Source of the DNA: Flavobacterium pectinovorum | Lineage (GTDB): Bacteria; Bacteroidota; Bacteroidia; Flavobacteriales; Flavobacteriaceae | Length of the DNA stretch: 64,000 nucleotides | Assembly: GCF_900142715.1 (NCBI RefSeq) | Contig: NZ_FRBX01000002.1 | Coordinates: 248,001-312,000, forward strand | Direction of reading: 5' to 3' | Shown here: positions 25,864 to 33,920 of the stretch, piece by piece | Layout: each line of letters starts with the position of its first letter | Numbering within the stretch: position 1 is the stretch's first letter | Program-made: the position numbers and the translations under genes | The notes under the pieces: generated by a model | The model's input: the letters and a program-made list of their open reading frames with translations, nothing else | What the model was told of the DNA's origin: nothing | The model's database searches: none

Positions 25864-26640
25864 ATGAAAAAATATATAGCACTTGTATTAGTATCAGTTT
25901 TTGTGATTTCATGTAAATCGAAAGCTGTCGCAGTACAAAATAACACAACAGAAGCTGTGCCAAAAAAAGACAGCAAAGTCGTAGATAAATATTACGAGAA
26001 TAAATTAGATTTTAAAACATTATACATAAAAGCAGGCGCCAGATATGTTGACGAAAAACAAAGTCAGAATGTTACTGCCGAAATTAAAATTGAAAAAGAC
26101 AAACAGATTTTAATAAGCGTTCGTTTTCTTGGAATCACAATGGCAAAAGCATTGATTACACCAACAAGCGTAAGCTATTACGAAAAAATAAACAGTACTT
26201 ATTATGAAGGAGATTTTACCAGTTTAAGCAAATGGCTGGGAACAGAACTTGATTATAGTAAAGTGCAAAACTTATTAGTTGGAGAAGCGCTTGACGATTT
26301 AAGAAAAGGAAAATATACGCAAACAATTGTGGAAAATCTGATTCGTTTAGAAGATGAAAAAGATACTAAGTTGAAAAAAGCTTTCTTTCTTGAACCTGAA
26401 AAATATTTGCTGCAAAAAGAACAGATTTCTCAGGCAACAGAAAATATTATGTTAGAGATAAAATATGCTGATAATAAAACTTTCGATCAGGGAAATCTTC
26501 CAACAAGTATCGAAATCAATGCAATTCAGCCGAAAGGAAAAACAGACATCAATTTAAATTACAATAATATTTCGTTTAATGAAGAACTTTCTTTCCCTTA
26601 TAGCGTACCGGGTGGTTATAAGAAAGTTTTAATTAAGTAA
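25864..26640 (+). CDS. DUF4292-like lipoprotein
   Basis: 258 residues with a lipobox (VFVISC, Cys about 17) and a periplasmic beta-rich body (NVTAEIKIEKDKQILISVRF, GITMAKALITPTSVSYYEKI). The pattern matches the Bacteroidota DUF4292 family, distantly LolA/LolB-like in fold. It ends YSVPGGYKKVLIK. It lies between the TPR gene and the EnvC-like gene with 15 and 24 bp gaps. The exact role is unknown; lipoprotein or LPS handling is a guess from fold only. Confidence 0.8.
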   Translation: MKKYIALVLVSVFVISCKSKAVAVQNNTTEAVPKKDSKVVDKYYENKLDFKTLYIKAGARYVDEKQSQNVTAEIKIEKDKQILISVRFLGITMAKALITPTSVSYYEKINSTYYEGDFTSLSKWLGTELDYSKVQNLLVGEALDDLRKGKYTQTIVENLIRLEDEKDTKLKKAFFLEPEKYLLQKEQISQATENIMLEIKYADNKTFDQGNLPTSIEINAIQPKGKTDINLNYNNISFNEELSFPYSVPGGYKKVLIK

Positions 26641-26664
26641 ATTTGCAAAAAGAAAAAGATAAAC

Positions 26665-27945
26665 ATGCCGAAATTTCTCCTCAGCCTAATTTTTATATGT
26701 GCCACAACTTTTGGATGGGCACAGGATTCGCAGCAAGAAAAACTTGAACAGCGAAAAGCTCAGATTCAGCAGGAAATTAGAGACAACGAAAAAATGTTGC
26801 AATCTGTAAAGAAAAAAGAAAAATCAGCAGTAAATGTGTTTTTAATTCAGGCTAATAAAATTAAGCTGAAAGAAAAACTTATCAATACAACGGCAAAACA
26901 AGAAAAGATTCTAAATAACGATATGTATATTAACCAATTGAAGGTTAATAAACTAAACAGAGAATTGGCTATTTTAAAAGAAGATTATGCCAAAATGATT
27001 TTAAAATCGTACAAAAGCCGCTCTGAACAAAGCAGAGCCATGTTTATTTTATCTTCAGAAAGTTTTCTGCAAGCCTATAAAAGAGCACAATACTTAAAAC
27101 AATATACCAATTTCAGAAAAAATCAAGGTTTAGAAATTGAGTCAAAAACCAATGAATTAGTTGATTATAATGCCAAATTGGACGGACAAAGAAAAGTTAA
27201 GAAAAAAATTATTGCTGAAAACGAAAAAGAAAAGCAAAGCTTAGAAGTTGAAAAGAAAGAACAGCAAAAATTGGTTAACGAAATTAAAAAAGACAAAAAT
27301 AAAATTATTGCCGATACAAGATCTAAACAGCAGGAATCAAAAAGAATTGACGCAAAAATTAAGGATCTTATCCGTGAACAAATTAGATTAGCCAATCAAC
27401 GGGCCGAAGAAGAGAGACGGAAAAGAATCGCAGAAGGTAAAGCCAGCGAAGCAGATAAAGCAGAGGCTGCAGCGCCTAAAAGTTATTCATCAGATAGAAT
27501 TACATTAACCCCGGAAGGTAAAATTTTAGCTGCCGATTTTAAAGCAAACAGAGGAAAACTGCCTTGGCCGGTAGAGAAAGGATTTATATCTCTTGGCTAC
27601 GGAGATCAGCCACATCCAGTATATCCAACATTGACGGTTCATAATTCTGGAGTAGAGATTACTACAGAACAAGGAGCAAATGCACGCGCAGTATTTGAGG
27701 GAGTAGTATCAAAAGTTATAGCCTTGTCGCCTGTAAACAAAGCTGTTTTTATTCAGCATGGAGATTACTTTACAGTATATCAAAATCTAAGTCAGGTATC
27801 TGTTGAACAAGGTGACAAAGTAAAAGTTAAACAAAGTATTGGAAAAGTAAGAACAAGTGGCGACACCGGAAAAACAATTATTAAGTTTTTGATTCTTCAA
27901 AACACATCAAATAATAATCCGGAAGGATGGTTACAAAACAGATAA
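26665..27945 (+). CDS. EnvC-like murein hydrolase activator (degenerate LytM domain)
   Basis: 426 residues: a signal peptide (FLLSLIFICATTFGWAQ), about 250 residues of charged coiled coil (EKLEQRKAQIQQEIRDNEKM onward), then a C-terminal M23/LytM domain (about 305-426). The zinc ligands of active M23 enzymes are not kept: the HxxxD site reads HNSGVE, the YAHLS His is lost (YQNLS) and HLHFE is replaced by IIKFLI. As in E. coli EnvC, this argues for an amidase activator rather than an enzyme. A terminator follows. Confidence 0.88.
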   Translation: MPKFLLSLIFICATTFGWAQDSQQEKLEQRKAQIQQEIRDNEKMLQSVKKKEKSAVNVFLIQANKIKLKEKLINTTAKQEKILNNDMYINQLKVNKLNRELAILKEDYAKMILKSYKSRSEQSRAMFILSSESFLQAYKRAQYLKQYTNFRKNQGLEIESKTNELVDYNAKLDGQRKVKKKIIAENEKEKQSLEVEKKEQQKLVNEIKKDKNKIIADTRSKQQESKRIDAKIKDLIREQIRLANQRAEEERRKRIAEGKASEADKAEAAAPKSYSSDRITLTPEGKILAADFKANRGKLPWPVEKGFISLGYGDQPHPVYPTLTVHNSGVEITTEQGANARAVFEGVVSKVIALSPVNKAVFIQHGDYFTVYQNLSQVSVEQGDKVKVKQSIGKVRTSGDTGKTIIKFLILQNTSNNNPEGWLQNR

Positions 27946-27947
27946 AA

Positions 27948-27978
27948 GAAAGGGAGCAATTGGCTCCCTTTTTTATAA
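27948..27978. terminator. Bidirectional hairpin terminator after the EnvC-like gene
   Basis: aagggagc paired with gctccctt around a 5-base loop, flanked by an A-run on the left and T-run on the right. It lies between convergent genes ending at 27945 and 27983. Confidence 0.85.
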
Positions 27979-27982
27979 GTAT

Positions 27983-28405
27983 TTAATTAGTATATTGTTC
28001 AAGAAAATATTTTACAACATCTGTCGTGGTGACAATTCCTTTAAGCTGACCATTATCTACAACAGGCAAAGCATGGAAATCTTCTTTCACAAAAATTTCA
28101 GCCAAATCCCTAATTATAGTATCAGATGAAACGGTTTTGGGTTTTGAAGTCATAACCTGAGAAATAGTAAGCATGTCAAGAATGGCTTCATCTGCACCTT
28201 CCTGTCCTTCAAATAAAGCACCGAAAGTTAATCGGTTGATATCTGTTCGGCTGATAATACCAACTACATCTTTACCCCGAACAATTGGAATGTGTCGAAT
28301 AGTATTTTTTCTTAATAGCTCAACAACATTTTTTAAGTTGTCATTTTCATTTGCAGTCACTACGGTTTTGGTCATGATATGACTGATTGGTTCTCGCTTT
28401 TTCAT
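27983..28405 (-). CDS. Two-CBS-domain protein
   Basis: 140 residues consisting of two tandem CBS domains. The first is ISHIMTKTVVTANENDNLKN... followed by IRHIPIVRGKDVVGIISRTD; the second is VMTSKPKTVSSDTIIRDLAE followed by FHALPVVDNGQLKGIVTTTD. CBS pairs bind adenosyl ligands such as AMP, ATP or SAM and regulate partners. No partner domain is fused, so this is a stand-alone sensor of unknown target. It is monocistronic, converging on the EnvC terminator. Confidence 0.9.
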   Translation of the reverse strand: MKKREPISHIMTKTVVTANENDNLKNVVELLRKNTIRHIPIVRGKDVVGIISRTDINRLTFGALFEGQEGADEAILDMLTISQVMTSKPKTVSSDTIIRDLAEIFVKEDFHALPVVDNGQLKGIVTTTDVVKYFLEQYTN

Positions 28406-28583
28406 AGTTAAAGAGTTTATTATTCTATCAAAGATGTGTAATAATTCTCACAAATAACATGATTTTTATCATCACCAAACAATGAACCAACTAGAGGATT
28501 TATTGGTTTTTTTGATGAAAAAGATCGAAATTTGAAATAAAGAAGATAAGAATGTAAAAATCATCCCATTGTTCATTTGAAAA

Positions 28584-28616
28584 TTGCATTGATGAAATTT
28601 AAAAATAGTATTTTTG
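28584..28616 (+). promoter_or_regulatory. Promoter of rbfA with almost no leader
   Basis: TTG at 28584-28586, a 22 bp spacer and TATTTTTG at 28609-28616. The ATG is at 28621, within the expected start-site window, so the transcript may be leaderless or have a leader of a base or two. Confidence 0.55.
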
Positions 28617-28620
28617 CATT

Positions 28621-29013
28621 ATGGAAACAAATAGACAGAAAAAAATAGGCGGTGTCATCCAGAAAGATCTGGTTGATATTTTGCAAGGTGAAGTGCGAAA
28701 AAACGGAATTAGTAATTTGGTAATTTCGGTATCCAAAGTTAGTGTTACTTCAGATTTATCTGTGGCAACGGTTTATTTAAGCATTTTTCCTCAGGATAAA
28801 GCGAAGGAAACTTTAGAAGGAATAAAATCAAATACCACATTAATCAAACACGATTTATCACAACGTGTACGTTTGCAATTGCGCCGTGTACCAAACCTGG
28901 TATTTTTTATCGATGACTCATTAGATTATATTGAGAAAATTGATAATGCTTTATCAAACAGAGAAAACCCAATAGAAAACCGTGATCTTTTAGAAAAAAG
29001 AAGAAAATCATAA
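28621..29013 (+). CDS. rbfA: 30S ribosome-binding factor RbfA
   Basis: Binds the 30S subunit and helps 16S rRNA 5'-end maturation. The 130 residues include the KH-like core: QKKIGGVIQKDLVDILQGEV, ISVSKVSVTSDLSVATVYLS, HDLSQRVRLQLRRVPNLVFF and IDDSLDYIEKID. The start lies only 5 bp after the promoter -7 box. The LolC-like permease gene begins one base after its stop, suggesting co-transcription. Confidence 0.95.
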   Translation: METNRQKKIGGVIQKDLVDILQGEVRKNGISNLVISVSKVSVTSDLSVATVYLSIFPQDKAKETLEGIKSNTTLIKHDLSQRVRLQLRRVPNLVFFIDDSLDYIEKIDNALSNRENPIENRDLLEKRRKS

Positions 29014-29014
29014 A

Positions 29015-30214
29015 TTGAATTTCCCCCTTTACATAGCCAAACGTTACATTTTTAGCAGAAGTAAAAATAATGCTATTAATATTATCAATCGTATTGCCAG
29101 CTTAGGAATCATAGTTGGTACAATGGCTTTGTTTGTGGTTTTATCTGTTTTTAGCGGATTAAAAGTCTTCAGTCTTTCGTTTACAAACGAAATAGATCCT
29201 GACTTAAAAATGACAAGTACAATTGGAAAATCATTTTTGATAACCCCGGATCAGGATAAACAGCTTAAGAAAATTGACGGAGTTGCTTCGTATACCAAAA
29301 TTATTGAAGAACGTGTTTTGTTTTTATTTAAAGACAAACAGCAGGTTACGTATTTAAAAGGAGTTGATAGTCTTTATCCCGTAGTAAATGACATCAACAA
29401 AAAACTTTTTAACGGGCAATGGATTAAGCCTGAAACATATCAGGTTGTTGTGGGTTATGGAATTGCCCGAGATTTCTCGATGGGAATTTTAGATTTTGAA
29501 AATCCGCTGCAGATATTTGCGCCAAAACCCGGAAAAGGAGCTTTTGAAAATCCCGAAGAAGCATTTAATAAAACTGATGTTTTGCCAGTTGGAATTTATT
29601 CCATTAGCGAAGATTTAGATTCTAAATATGTATTTGCTGATTTAGGTTTAGCACAGGAATTACTCATGTACAAACCCAATCAAATTTCAGGAATTGAATT
29701 TCATTTAAAAGAAAATGCAAATGAAAGCGCAATCAAAACTCAACTAGATAAAATTTTCAAAAACAAAATCACTTTAAAAAATAGAGCACAACTAAATGAA
29801 TCTCTATATAAAATGCTCAATACAGAGAACATTGTGGTTTACCTCATTTTTACATTAGTAATTATCGTGGCACTTTTTAACTTGGTTGGAGCATTAATTA
29901 TGATGATTTTAGAGAAAAAAGGAAACTTAAAAACCCTTTTCAATTTGGGAACTGAAATTAAAAGTATCCGAAAAATATTTTTATTGCAAGGAACTTTGTT
30001 AAGTGTTTTTGGAGGAATTGTTGGTCTTGTTTTGGGTATTATTTTAGTCCTGTTACAACAGCAATACGAGCTGATTATGATAACGCCAACTTTAGCATAT
30101 CCGGTTGTTTTTAATCTGGAAAATGTATTGATTGTGATGACAACAATTGTTTCGCTTGGTTTCGTAGCATCTTTAATTGCTAGCAGTCGCGTAAGCAAAA
30201 ACTTATTAGATTAA
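29015..30214 (+). CDS. LolC/FtsX-type ABC transporter permease
   Basis: 399 residues with four membrane helices in the MacB/FtsX/LolC layout: one near the N-terminus (IASLGIIVGTMALFVVLSVF), a periplasmic domain of about 210 residues, and three C-terminal helices. The cytoplasmic N-terminus (FPLYIAKRYIFSRSKNNAINIINRIAS) is typical of LolC/LolE. It probably acts with an ATPase encoded elsewhere in lipoprotein release or a related export. The start is TTG at 29015, one base after the rbfA stop. Confidence 0.88.
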   Translation: MNFPLYIAKRYIFSRSKNNAINIINRIASLGIIVGTMALFVVLSVFSGLKVFSLSFTNEIDPDLKMTSTIGKSFLITPDQDKQLKKIDGVASYTKIIEERVLFLFKDKQQVTYLKGVDSLYPVVNDINKKLFNGQWIKPETYQVVVGYGIARDFSMGILDFENPLQIFAPKPGKGAFENPEEAFNKTDVLPVGIYSISEDLDSKYVFADLGLAQELLMYKPNQISGIEFHLKENANESAIKTQLDKIFKNKITLKNRAQLNESLYKMLNTENIVVYLIFTLVIIVALFNLVGALIMMILEKKGNLKTLFNLGTEIKSIRKIFLLQGTLLSVFGGIVGLVLGIILVLLQQQYELIMITPTLAYPVVFNLENVLIVMTTIVSLGFVASLIASSRVSKNLLD

Positions 30215-30384
30215 TATTTCTTCCTAAAAATATTACTATATTTATCCTCTCAAAAAGTACAGCCTTATGATTGTTTCTGCTTAGTCCTAATTTATTTTTT
30301 AGAATAATTAGGATACTTACGTTTATTTTCTTGAGTTCAGATATAGTGTATCTGGGCTAATCTTATCATTTATCCTAACAAATC

Positions 30385-31812
30385 ATGACAGAAACTACAA
30401 TAAAGAGAAGTTTATTTTCTAAAATTTTCACCACATTAACACAAGCATTAAAAGGCGATGAATCTTTTGATTATACTGCCGGAAGTATCAAAAAAGCAGT
30501 CATTTTATTAGCCATTCCGATGGTTTTAGAAATGATGATGGAATCCGTTTTTGCTTTAGTCGATTTATATTTCGTCGGACATTTAGAGCACAGTAGTTTT
30601 GCAATTCAAACCGTAGGTTTAACCGAATCTGTTTTAACAATTATATATTCCCTCGCAATTGGAATGAGCATGGCGGCAACCGCAGTTGTGGCAAGACGTA
30701 TTGGAGAAAAAGATCCTGTCGCAGCGGCAAAAGCAGGAATGCAGTCCATCATTATTGCATTTGCAGTCAATAGTGTAATGAGCATTTTCGGAGTTATCTA
30801 TGCTAAAGATATATTAATGTTAATGGGAGCGTCTGCAGATGCTGCAGAACATGGTTACCGTTTCACACAAATTATGATTGGCTCAAGTTTATGTATCATG
30901 CTTTTATTCTTAATTAATGGAATATTTCGCGGAGCAGGAAACGCAGCAATTGCCATGAAAAGTTTATGGCTGGCCAATATTTGCAACATTATTTTATGTC
31001 CGATATTAATTAACGGTCTTGGACCAATTCCTGCTTTCGGGTTAACAGGCGCAGCGTTGGCTACAACTTTAGGAAGAAGCATTGGAGTATTATATCAAGT
31101 GTATCATTTGTTTTCGGGAAACAATGTTTTAAAAATCAAAATTGCCTATTTCGCACCAGATTTCAAGCAGATAAAAGCATTAGTAAAAATTGCAGCTCCG
31201 GGGATTTTACAATTTGTAATAGCATCCTGCAGCTGGATTTTTCTGGCACAATTAGTAGCAACAACCGGAGGCGATCACGGATCTGCGGGCTATCAAACTG
31301 CGTTGCGAATTATGATGTTTTTCATTCTTCCGGCTTGGGGGTTAAGTAATGCCGCCGCAACTTTGGTAGGGCAAAATTTAGGAGCCAAACAAATTGAACG
31401 TGCCGAAAAATCTGTGTTTACAACAGCTAAATACAACGTGATTTTTATGGCAACCATTATGGTTATTACCTTATGTTTTGGAAAATATATTATTTCATTT
31501 TTCACGAATGATGAAATGGTCCGAACAGTTGCAGTTGAAGCTTTACAAATTATGAGTGTAGGATTTATTTTCTACGGAATTGGAATGGTTTTAATAAACA
31601 CTTTCAACGGAGCAGGAGATACCTGGACACCAACGGGAATTAATTTCTTTGGATTTTGGTTGTTCCAAATTCCGTTAGCTTATGTATTAGCAAAACATTT
31701 TAATATGGGACCAACAGGAGTGTTTATCGCAATTCCAGTTGCCGAAACAGCTATAACTTTAGCAGGGATTTTCTTTTATAAAAGAGGAAAGTGGAAACGT
31801 ATTCAAGTTTAG
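30385..31812 (+). CDS. MATE family efflux transporter
   Basis: 475 residues with twelve predicted membrane helices in two homologous halves (FDYTAGSIKKAVILLAIPMVLE and KIAAPGILQFVIASCSWIFL) and RGAGNAAIAMKSL/NGAGDTWTPTGIN, the MATE signatures. It likely exports cationic drugs or metabolites using H+ or Na+. The upstream 170 bp gap holds no clear TAnnTTTG box. A strong terminator follows at 31822-31857. Confidence 0.93.
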   Translation: MTETTIKRSLFSKIFTTLTQALKGDESFDYTAGSIKKAVILLAIPMVLEMMMESVFALVDLYFVGHLEHSSFAIQTVGLTESVLTIIYSLAIGMSMAATAVVARRIGEKDPVAAAKAGMQSIIIAFAVNSVMSIFGVIYAKDILMLMGASADAAEHGYRFTQIMIGSSLCIMLLFLINGIFRGAGNAAIAMKSLWLANICNIILCPILINGLGPIPAFGLTGAALATTLGRSIGVLYQVYHLFSGNNVLKIKIAYFAPDFKQIKALVKIAAPGILQFVIASCSWIFLAQLVATTGGDHGSAGYQTALRIMMFFILPAWGLSNAAATLVGQNLGAKQIERAEKSVFTTAKYNVIFMATIMVITLCFGKYIISFFTNDEMVRTVAVEALQIMSVGFIFYGIGMVLINTFNGAGDTWTPTGINFFGFWLFQIPLAYVLAKHFNMGPTGVFIAIPVAETAITLAGIFFYKRGKWKRIQV

Positions 31813-31821
31813 TTTTAAAAT

Positions 31822-31857
31822 AAAAAAAGGCCTTCAAATTTTTTGAAGGCCTTTTTT
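31822..31857. terminator. Hairpin terminator after the MATE gene
   Basis: aaaaaaaggccttcaaa pairs with tttgaaggcctttttt, with a short central T stretch as the loop. It is nearly the same in sequence as the hairpin at 32703-32736, so the two-gene unit between them is bracketed by look-alike terminators. Confidence 0.85.
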
Positions 31858-31872
31858 GTAAGAAATTTACAT

Positions 31873-31880
31873 TAATTTTG
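31873..31880 (+). promoter_or_regulatory. Promoter -7 box of the DUF6934-like gene
   Basis: TAATTTTG fits TAnnTTTG, 23 bp upstream of the ATG at 31904. The -33 region falls within the MATE terminator, and no TTG is seen at the right spacing. Confidence 0.4.
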
Positions 31881-31903
31881 TTTTGTAAAATTTAATATTT
31901 CTT

Positions 31904-32452
31904 ATGATTAAAATTAATTTAGAAAATACTTTTGAAGCTACGTATGTAAGTTCTAATTTCGATCAATATATTTTTGAATCTCAATTAAAGAATAATAAAA
32001 TAGTTCAACTAAAAGTTAAGTTTACAAACATCGCAGATTCTTTGTTACCAAATGTTTACAATCTCGCTTTTGGTCCATTTGATTCAACTGGAAAAATTAA
32101 TGATTCTATAAATCTTAAACATCAAGATAGTAATAAAGTTTTTTCAACCATTATCTTATTTTCTATAATTTTTCTAAAAGACAATCCTCATGCAACAATT
32201 GGTATAGACGGTTCAGATGATATACGCGCCAATTTATATCATCGAATGTTTAGATATAATTATAAAGATTTACAAGACTTCATAGTTATTATTGGAGTAG
32301 ACTGGTATGTGAGATTATTAAGAAATGGAACAATTGAACTAGATATTGATGGATTGGCATTTTTTAAACCAAAACCAGAGCCATTTAATCTACAAAGAAA
32401 ATCTAGTGATCTTTATAGATATTATATGTTTAATTTAAATCATAATTTTTAA
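31904..32452 (+). CDS. DUF6934-like protein, possible toxin-antitoxin member
   Basis: 182 residues with no membrane segment. The pattern VYNLAFGPFDSTGKINDSIN, FSTIILFSIIFLKDNPHATIGIDGS and RANLYHRMFRYNY fits a Bacteroidota family I recall as DUF6934, of unknown function, often found as a small two-gene unit. It is followed 9 bp later by a 73-residue charged protein. The A/T content looks a little higher than that of neighbours (an impression, not a measurement). The pair sits in its own transcription unit between two matching terminators, which suggests an inserted cassette. Toxin-antitoxin activity is inference only. Confidence 0.6.
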   Translation: MIKINLENTFEATYVSSNFDQYIFESQLKNNKIVQLKVKFTNIADSLLPNVYNLAFGPFDSTGKINDSINLKHQDSNKVFSTIILFSIIFLKDNPHATIGIDGSDDIRANLYHRMFRYNYKDLQDFIVIIGVDWYVRLLRNGTIELDIDGLAFFKPKPEPFNLQRKSSDLYRYYMFNLNHNF

Positions 32453-32461
32453 ATTTGCTGT

Positions 32462-32683
32462 ATGAAAGATTCTATTCAAAATAAAATTAATAAAATTCAA
32501 GAAATTGCCTTAGCTTCCAGGGCTAAAAAAAGCATGATGGATAATAATATCATAGAATTAAAAAACAATGATAATTTATCTAAATCTATTAGAAATGCTA
32601 AAGAAGCTGAATTATTCTTTTCTGAGTTAAAATCAGCAATTGATCTTGCTAAAAGAAATTCAACGAAAAATGTTTTAGAATAA
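32462..32683 (+). CDS. Small charged protein downstream of the DUF6934-like gene
   Basis: 73 residues, helical and Lys/Asn-rich (DSIQNKINKIQEIALASRAK, SIRNAKEAELFFSELKSAID, LAKRNSTKNVLE). No domain was recognised. It begins 9 bp after the stop of the larger gene and is likely co-translated. In size and place it looks like an antitoxin or partner protein, but nothing in its sequence proves that. A terminator follows within 20 bp. Confidence 0.55.
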   Translation: MKDSIQNKINKIQEIALASRAKKSMMDNNIIELKNNDNLSKSIRNAKEAELFFSELKSAIDLAKRNSTKNVLE

Positions 32684-32702
32684 ATAACATTCTCCGCATA
32701 AT

Positions 32703-32736
32703 AAAAAAAAGACCTTCAAATTTGAAGGTCTTTTGT
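32703..32736. terminator. Bidirectional hairpin terminator
   Basis: An A-run, gaccttcaaa paired with tttgaaggtc, then tttt: a perfect 10 bp stem with almost no loop. It separates the two-gene cassette from the convergent dusB gene. It shares the ccttcaaa/tttgaagg core with the hairpin at 31822-31857. Confidence 0.8.
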
Positions 32737-32742
32737 ATTTAG

Positions 32743-32776
32743 ATCTTTGTCAAAGTTTCAAAACTTTGACAAAGAT
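32743..32776. repeat. Dispersed palindrome ATCTTTGTCAAAGTTT-type, copy 1
   Basis: Arms ATCTTTGTCAAAGTTT and its reverse complement join through a 2-base centre. The same palindrome occurs at 49493-49527 with a slightly different centre. It lies just past the dusB stop, so on the minus strand it may also act as an mRNA 3' hairpin. Confidence 0.8.
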
Positions 32777-32784
32777 TATATGTT

Positions 32785-33777
32785 TTAAACAAATTCATAT
32801 CCGGCATAAACCTGCTCAATTTCTTTCATAATAGCAAAAAGATTTTCAGGTTCGTCGGTTGTAACGAGTTTTTGTTTGTATTCTTTAAAAGAGTGGATAC
32901 CTTTGAAATAATTGGTATAATGACGGCGCATTTCAACAATTCCCAAACGTTCGCCTTTCCATTCCATCGACCACATTAAATGGTTTCTGGCGGCTTCTAC
33001 ACGATCAATAACTGTTGGTGCAGGTAAATGTTCTCCGGTTTTAAAGAAATGTTTGATTTCGTTAAAAATCCACGGATAACCAATTGCGGCGCGGCCAATC
33101 ATGATACCGTCAATTCCGTATTCATTTTTATATTTTAATGCTTTTTCAGGACTGTCGATATCGCCATTTCCAAAAATTGGCATTGTAATTCTCGGGTTAT
33201 TTTTTACACGTGCAATATGCGACCAATCGGCGTGGCCTTTATACATTTGCGCGCGGGTTCTGGCGTGAATTGTTAAAGCCTGAACACCAATATCCTGAAG
33301 TCTTTCTGCAACTTCATCAATATTAATAGAACTGTCATCCCAGCCCAAACGTGTTTTTACTGTTACAGGCAAATCAGTGCTTCTGATAACGGCTTTTGTC
33401 AAACGCACCATCAAATCAACATCTTTCAGTACTCCGGCTCCGGCTCCTTTACAAACCACTTTTTTTACCGGACATCCAAAATTAATATCAACCAAATCTG
33501 GTTTTACTGTAGAAACAATTTTAGACGAAAGCGCCATTGCTTCTTCATCACCACCAAAAATCTGGATTCCAACCGGGCGTTCGTAATCAAAAATATCCAG
33601 CTTCATTCGACTTTTGATAGCATCGCGAATCAATCCTTCCGAAGAAATAAATTCTGAATACATCATGTCAGCGCCATGCGTTTTGCATAATCTGCGAAAC
33701 GGCGGATCGCTTACATCTTCCATCGGTGCGAGTAATAAAGGAAATTCGGGTAATTCTATGTTGCCAATCTTGACCAT
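32785..33777 (-). CDS. dusB: tRNA-dihydrouridine synthase (DusB type)
   Basis: About 330 residues from MVKIGNIELPEFPLLLAPME. The FMN-binding TIM barrel has MEDVSDPPFRRLC, the catalytic-Cys loop FGCPVKKVVCKGAGAGVLKD, KTRLGWDD, LTIHARTRAQMYKG and FGNGDID...GIMIGRAAIGYPWIF. It reduces uridine to dihydrouridine in tRNA. A longer frame from 33861 would run through the promoter (33793-33826), so the ATG at 33777 is used. It has its own promoter and does not belong to the pigment cluster upstream. Confidence 0.93.
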   Translation of the reverse strand: MVKIGNIELPEFPLLLAPMEDVSDPPFRRLCKTHGADMMYSEFISSEGLIRDAIKSRMKLDIFDYERPVGIQIFGGDEEAMALSSKIVSTVKPDLVDINFGCPVKKVVCKGAGAGVLKDVDLMVRLTKAVIRSTDLPVTVKTRLGWDDSSINIDEVAERLQDIGVQALTIHARTRAQMYKGHADWSHIARVKNNPRITMPIFGNGDIDSPEKALKYKNEYGIDGIMIGRAAIGYPWIFNEIKHFFKTGEHLPAPTVIDRVEAARNHLMWSMEWKGERLGIVEMRRHYTNYFKGIHSFKEYKQKLVTTDEPENLFAIMKEIEQVYAGYEFV

Positions 33778-33792
33778 CTTCAATATTTTGTG

Positions 33793-33826
33793 CAAAATTA
33801 CAACATTTAGTTTAATTTGTACCAAA
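33793..33826 (-). promoter_or_regulatory. Promoter of dusB
   Basis: On the minus strand TTTG (33823-33826), a 22 bp spacer and TAATTTTG (33793-33800) match the consensus, 16 bp upstream of the ATG at 33777. Confidence 0.6.
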
Positions 33827-33843
33827 TTGAGGTTCAAAGGTTC

Positions 33844-33920
33844 AAAGTAACAAAGTTGCAAAGGTTTTATATTGAGAGGCTAAACCTTTGTTCCTGTGAA
33901 CCTTTGCAACTTTGTACCTT
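33844..33920 (-). terminator. Long hairpin at the 3' end of the pigment cluster
   Basis: Arms of about 17 exact base pairs (acaaagttgcaaaggtt and its complement) surround a 32-base loop that also holds an aaacctttgtt word. It lies between the last cluster gene (stop at 33921) and the dusB promoter, with the sequence style of a dispersed intergenic repeat. It is a plausible transcription end, but there is no clean T-run. Confidence 0.6.

Noticed and set aside
29839..30198. Minus-strand gene inside the LolC-like permease gene
   Set aside because: A 119-residue open frame opposite a well-supported gene; Lys/Thr/Ile-rich with no motif, a shadow of membrane-helix codons.
33778..33861. Extra 28 N-terminal residues on DusB
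   Set aside because: The segment covers the promoter and lies before the conserved MVKIGNIELPEFPLLLAPM start.
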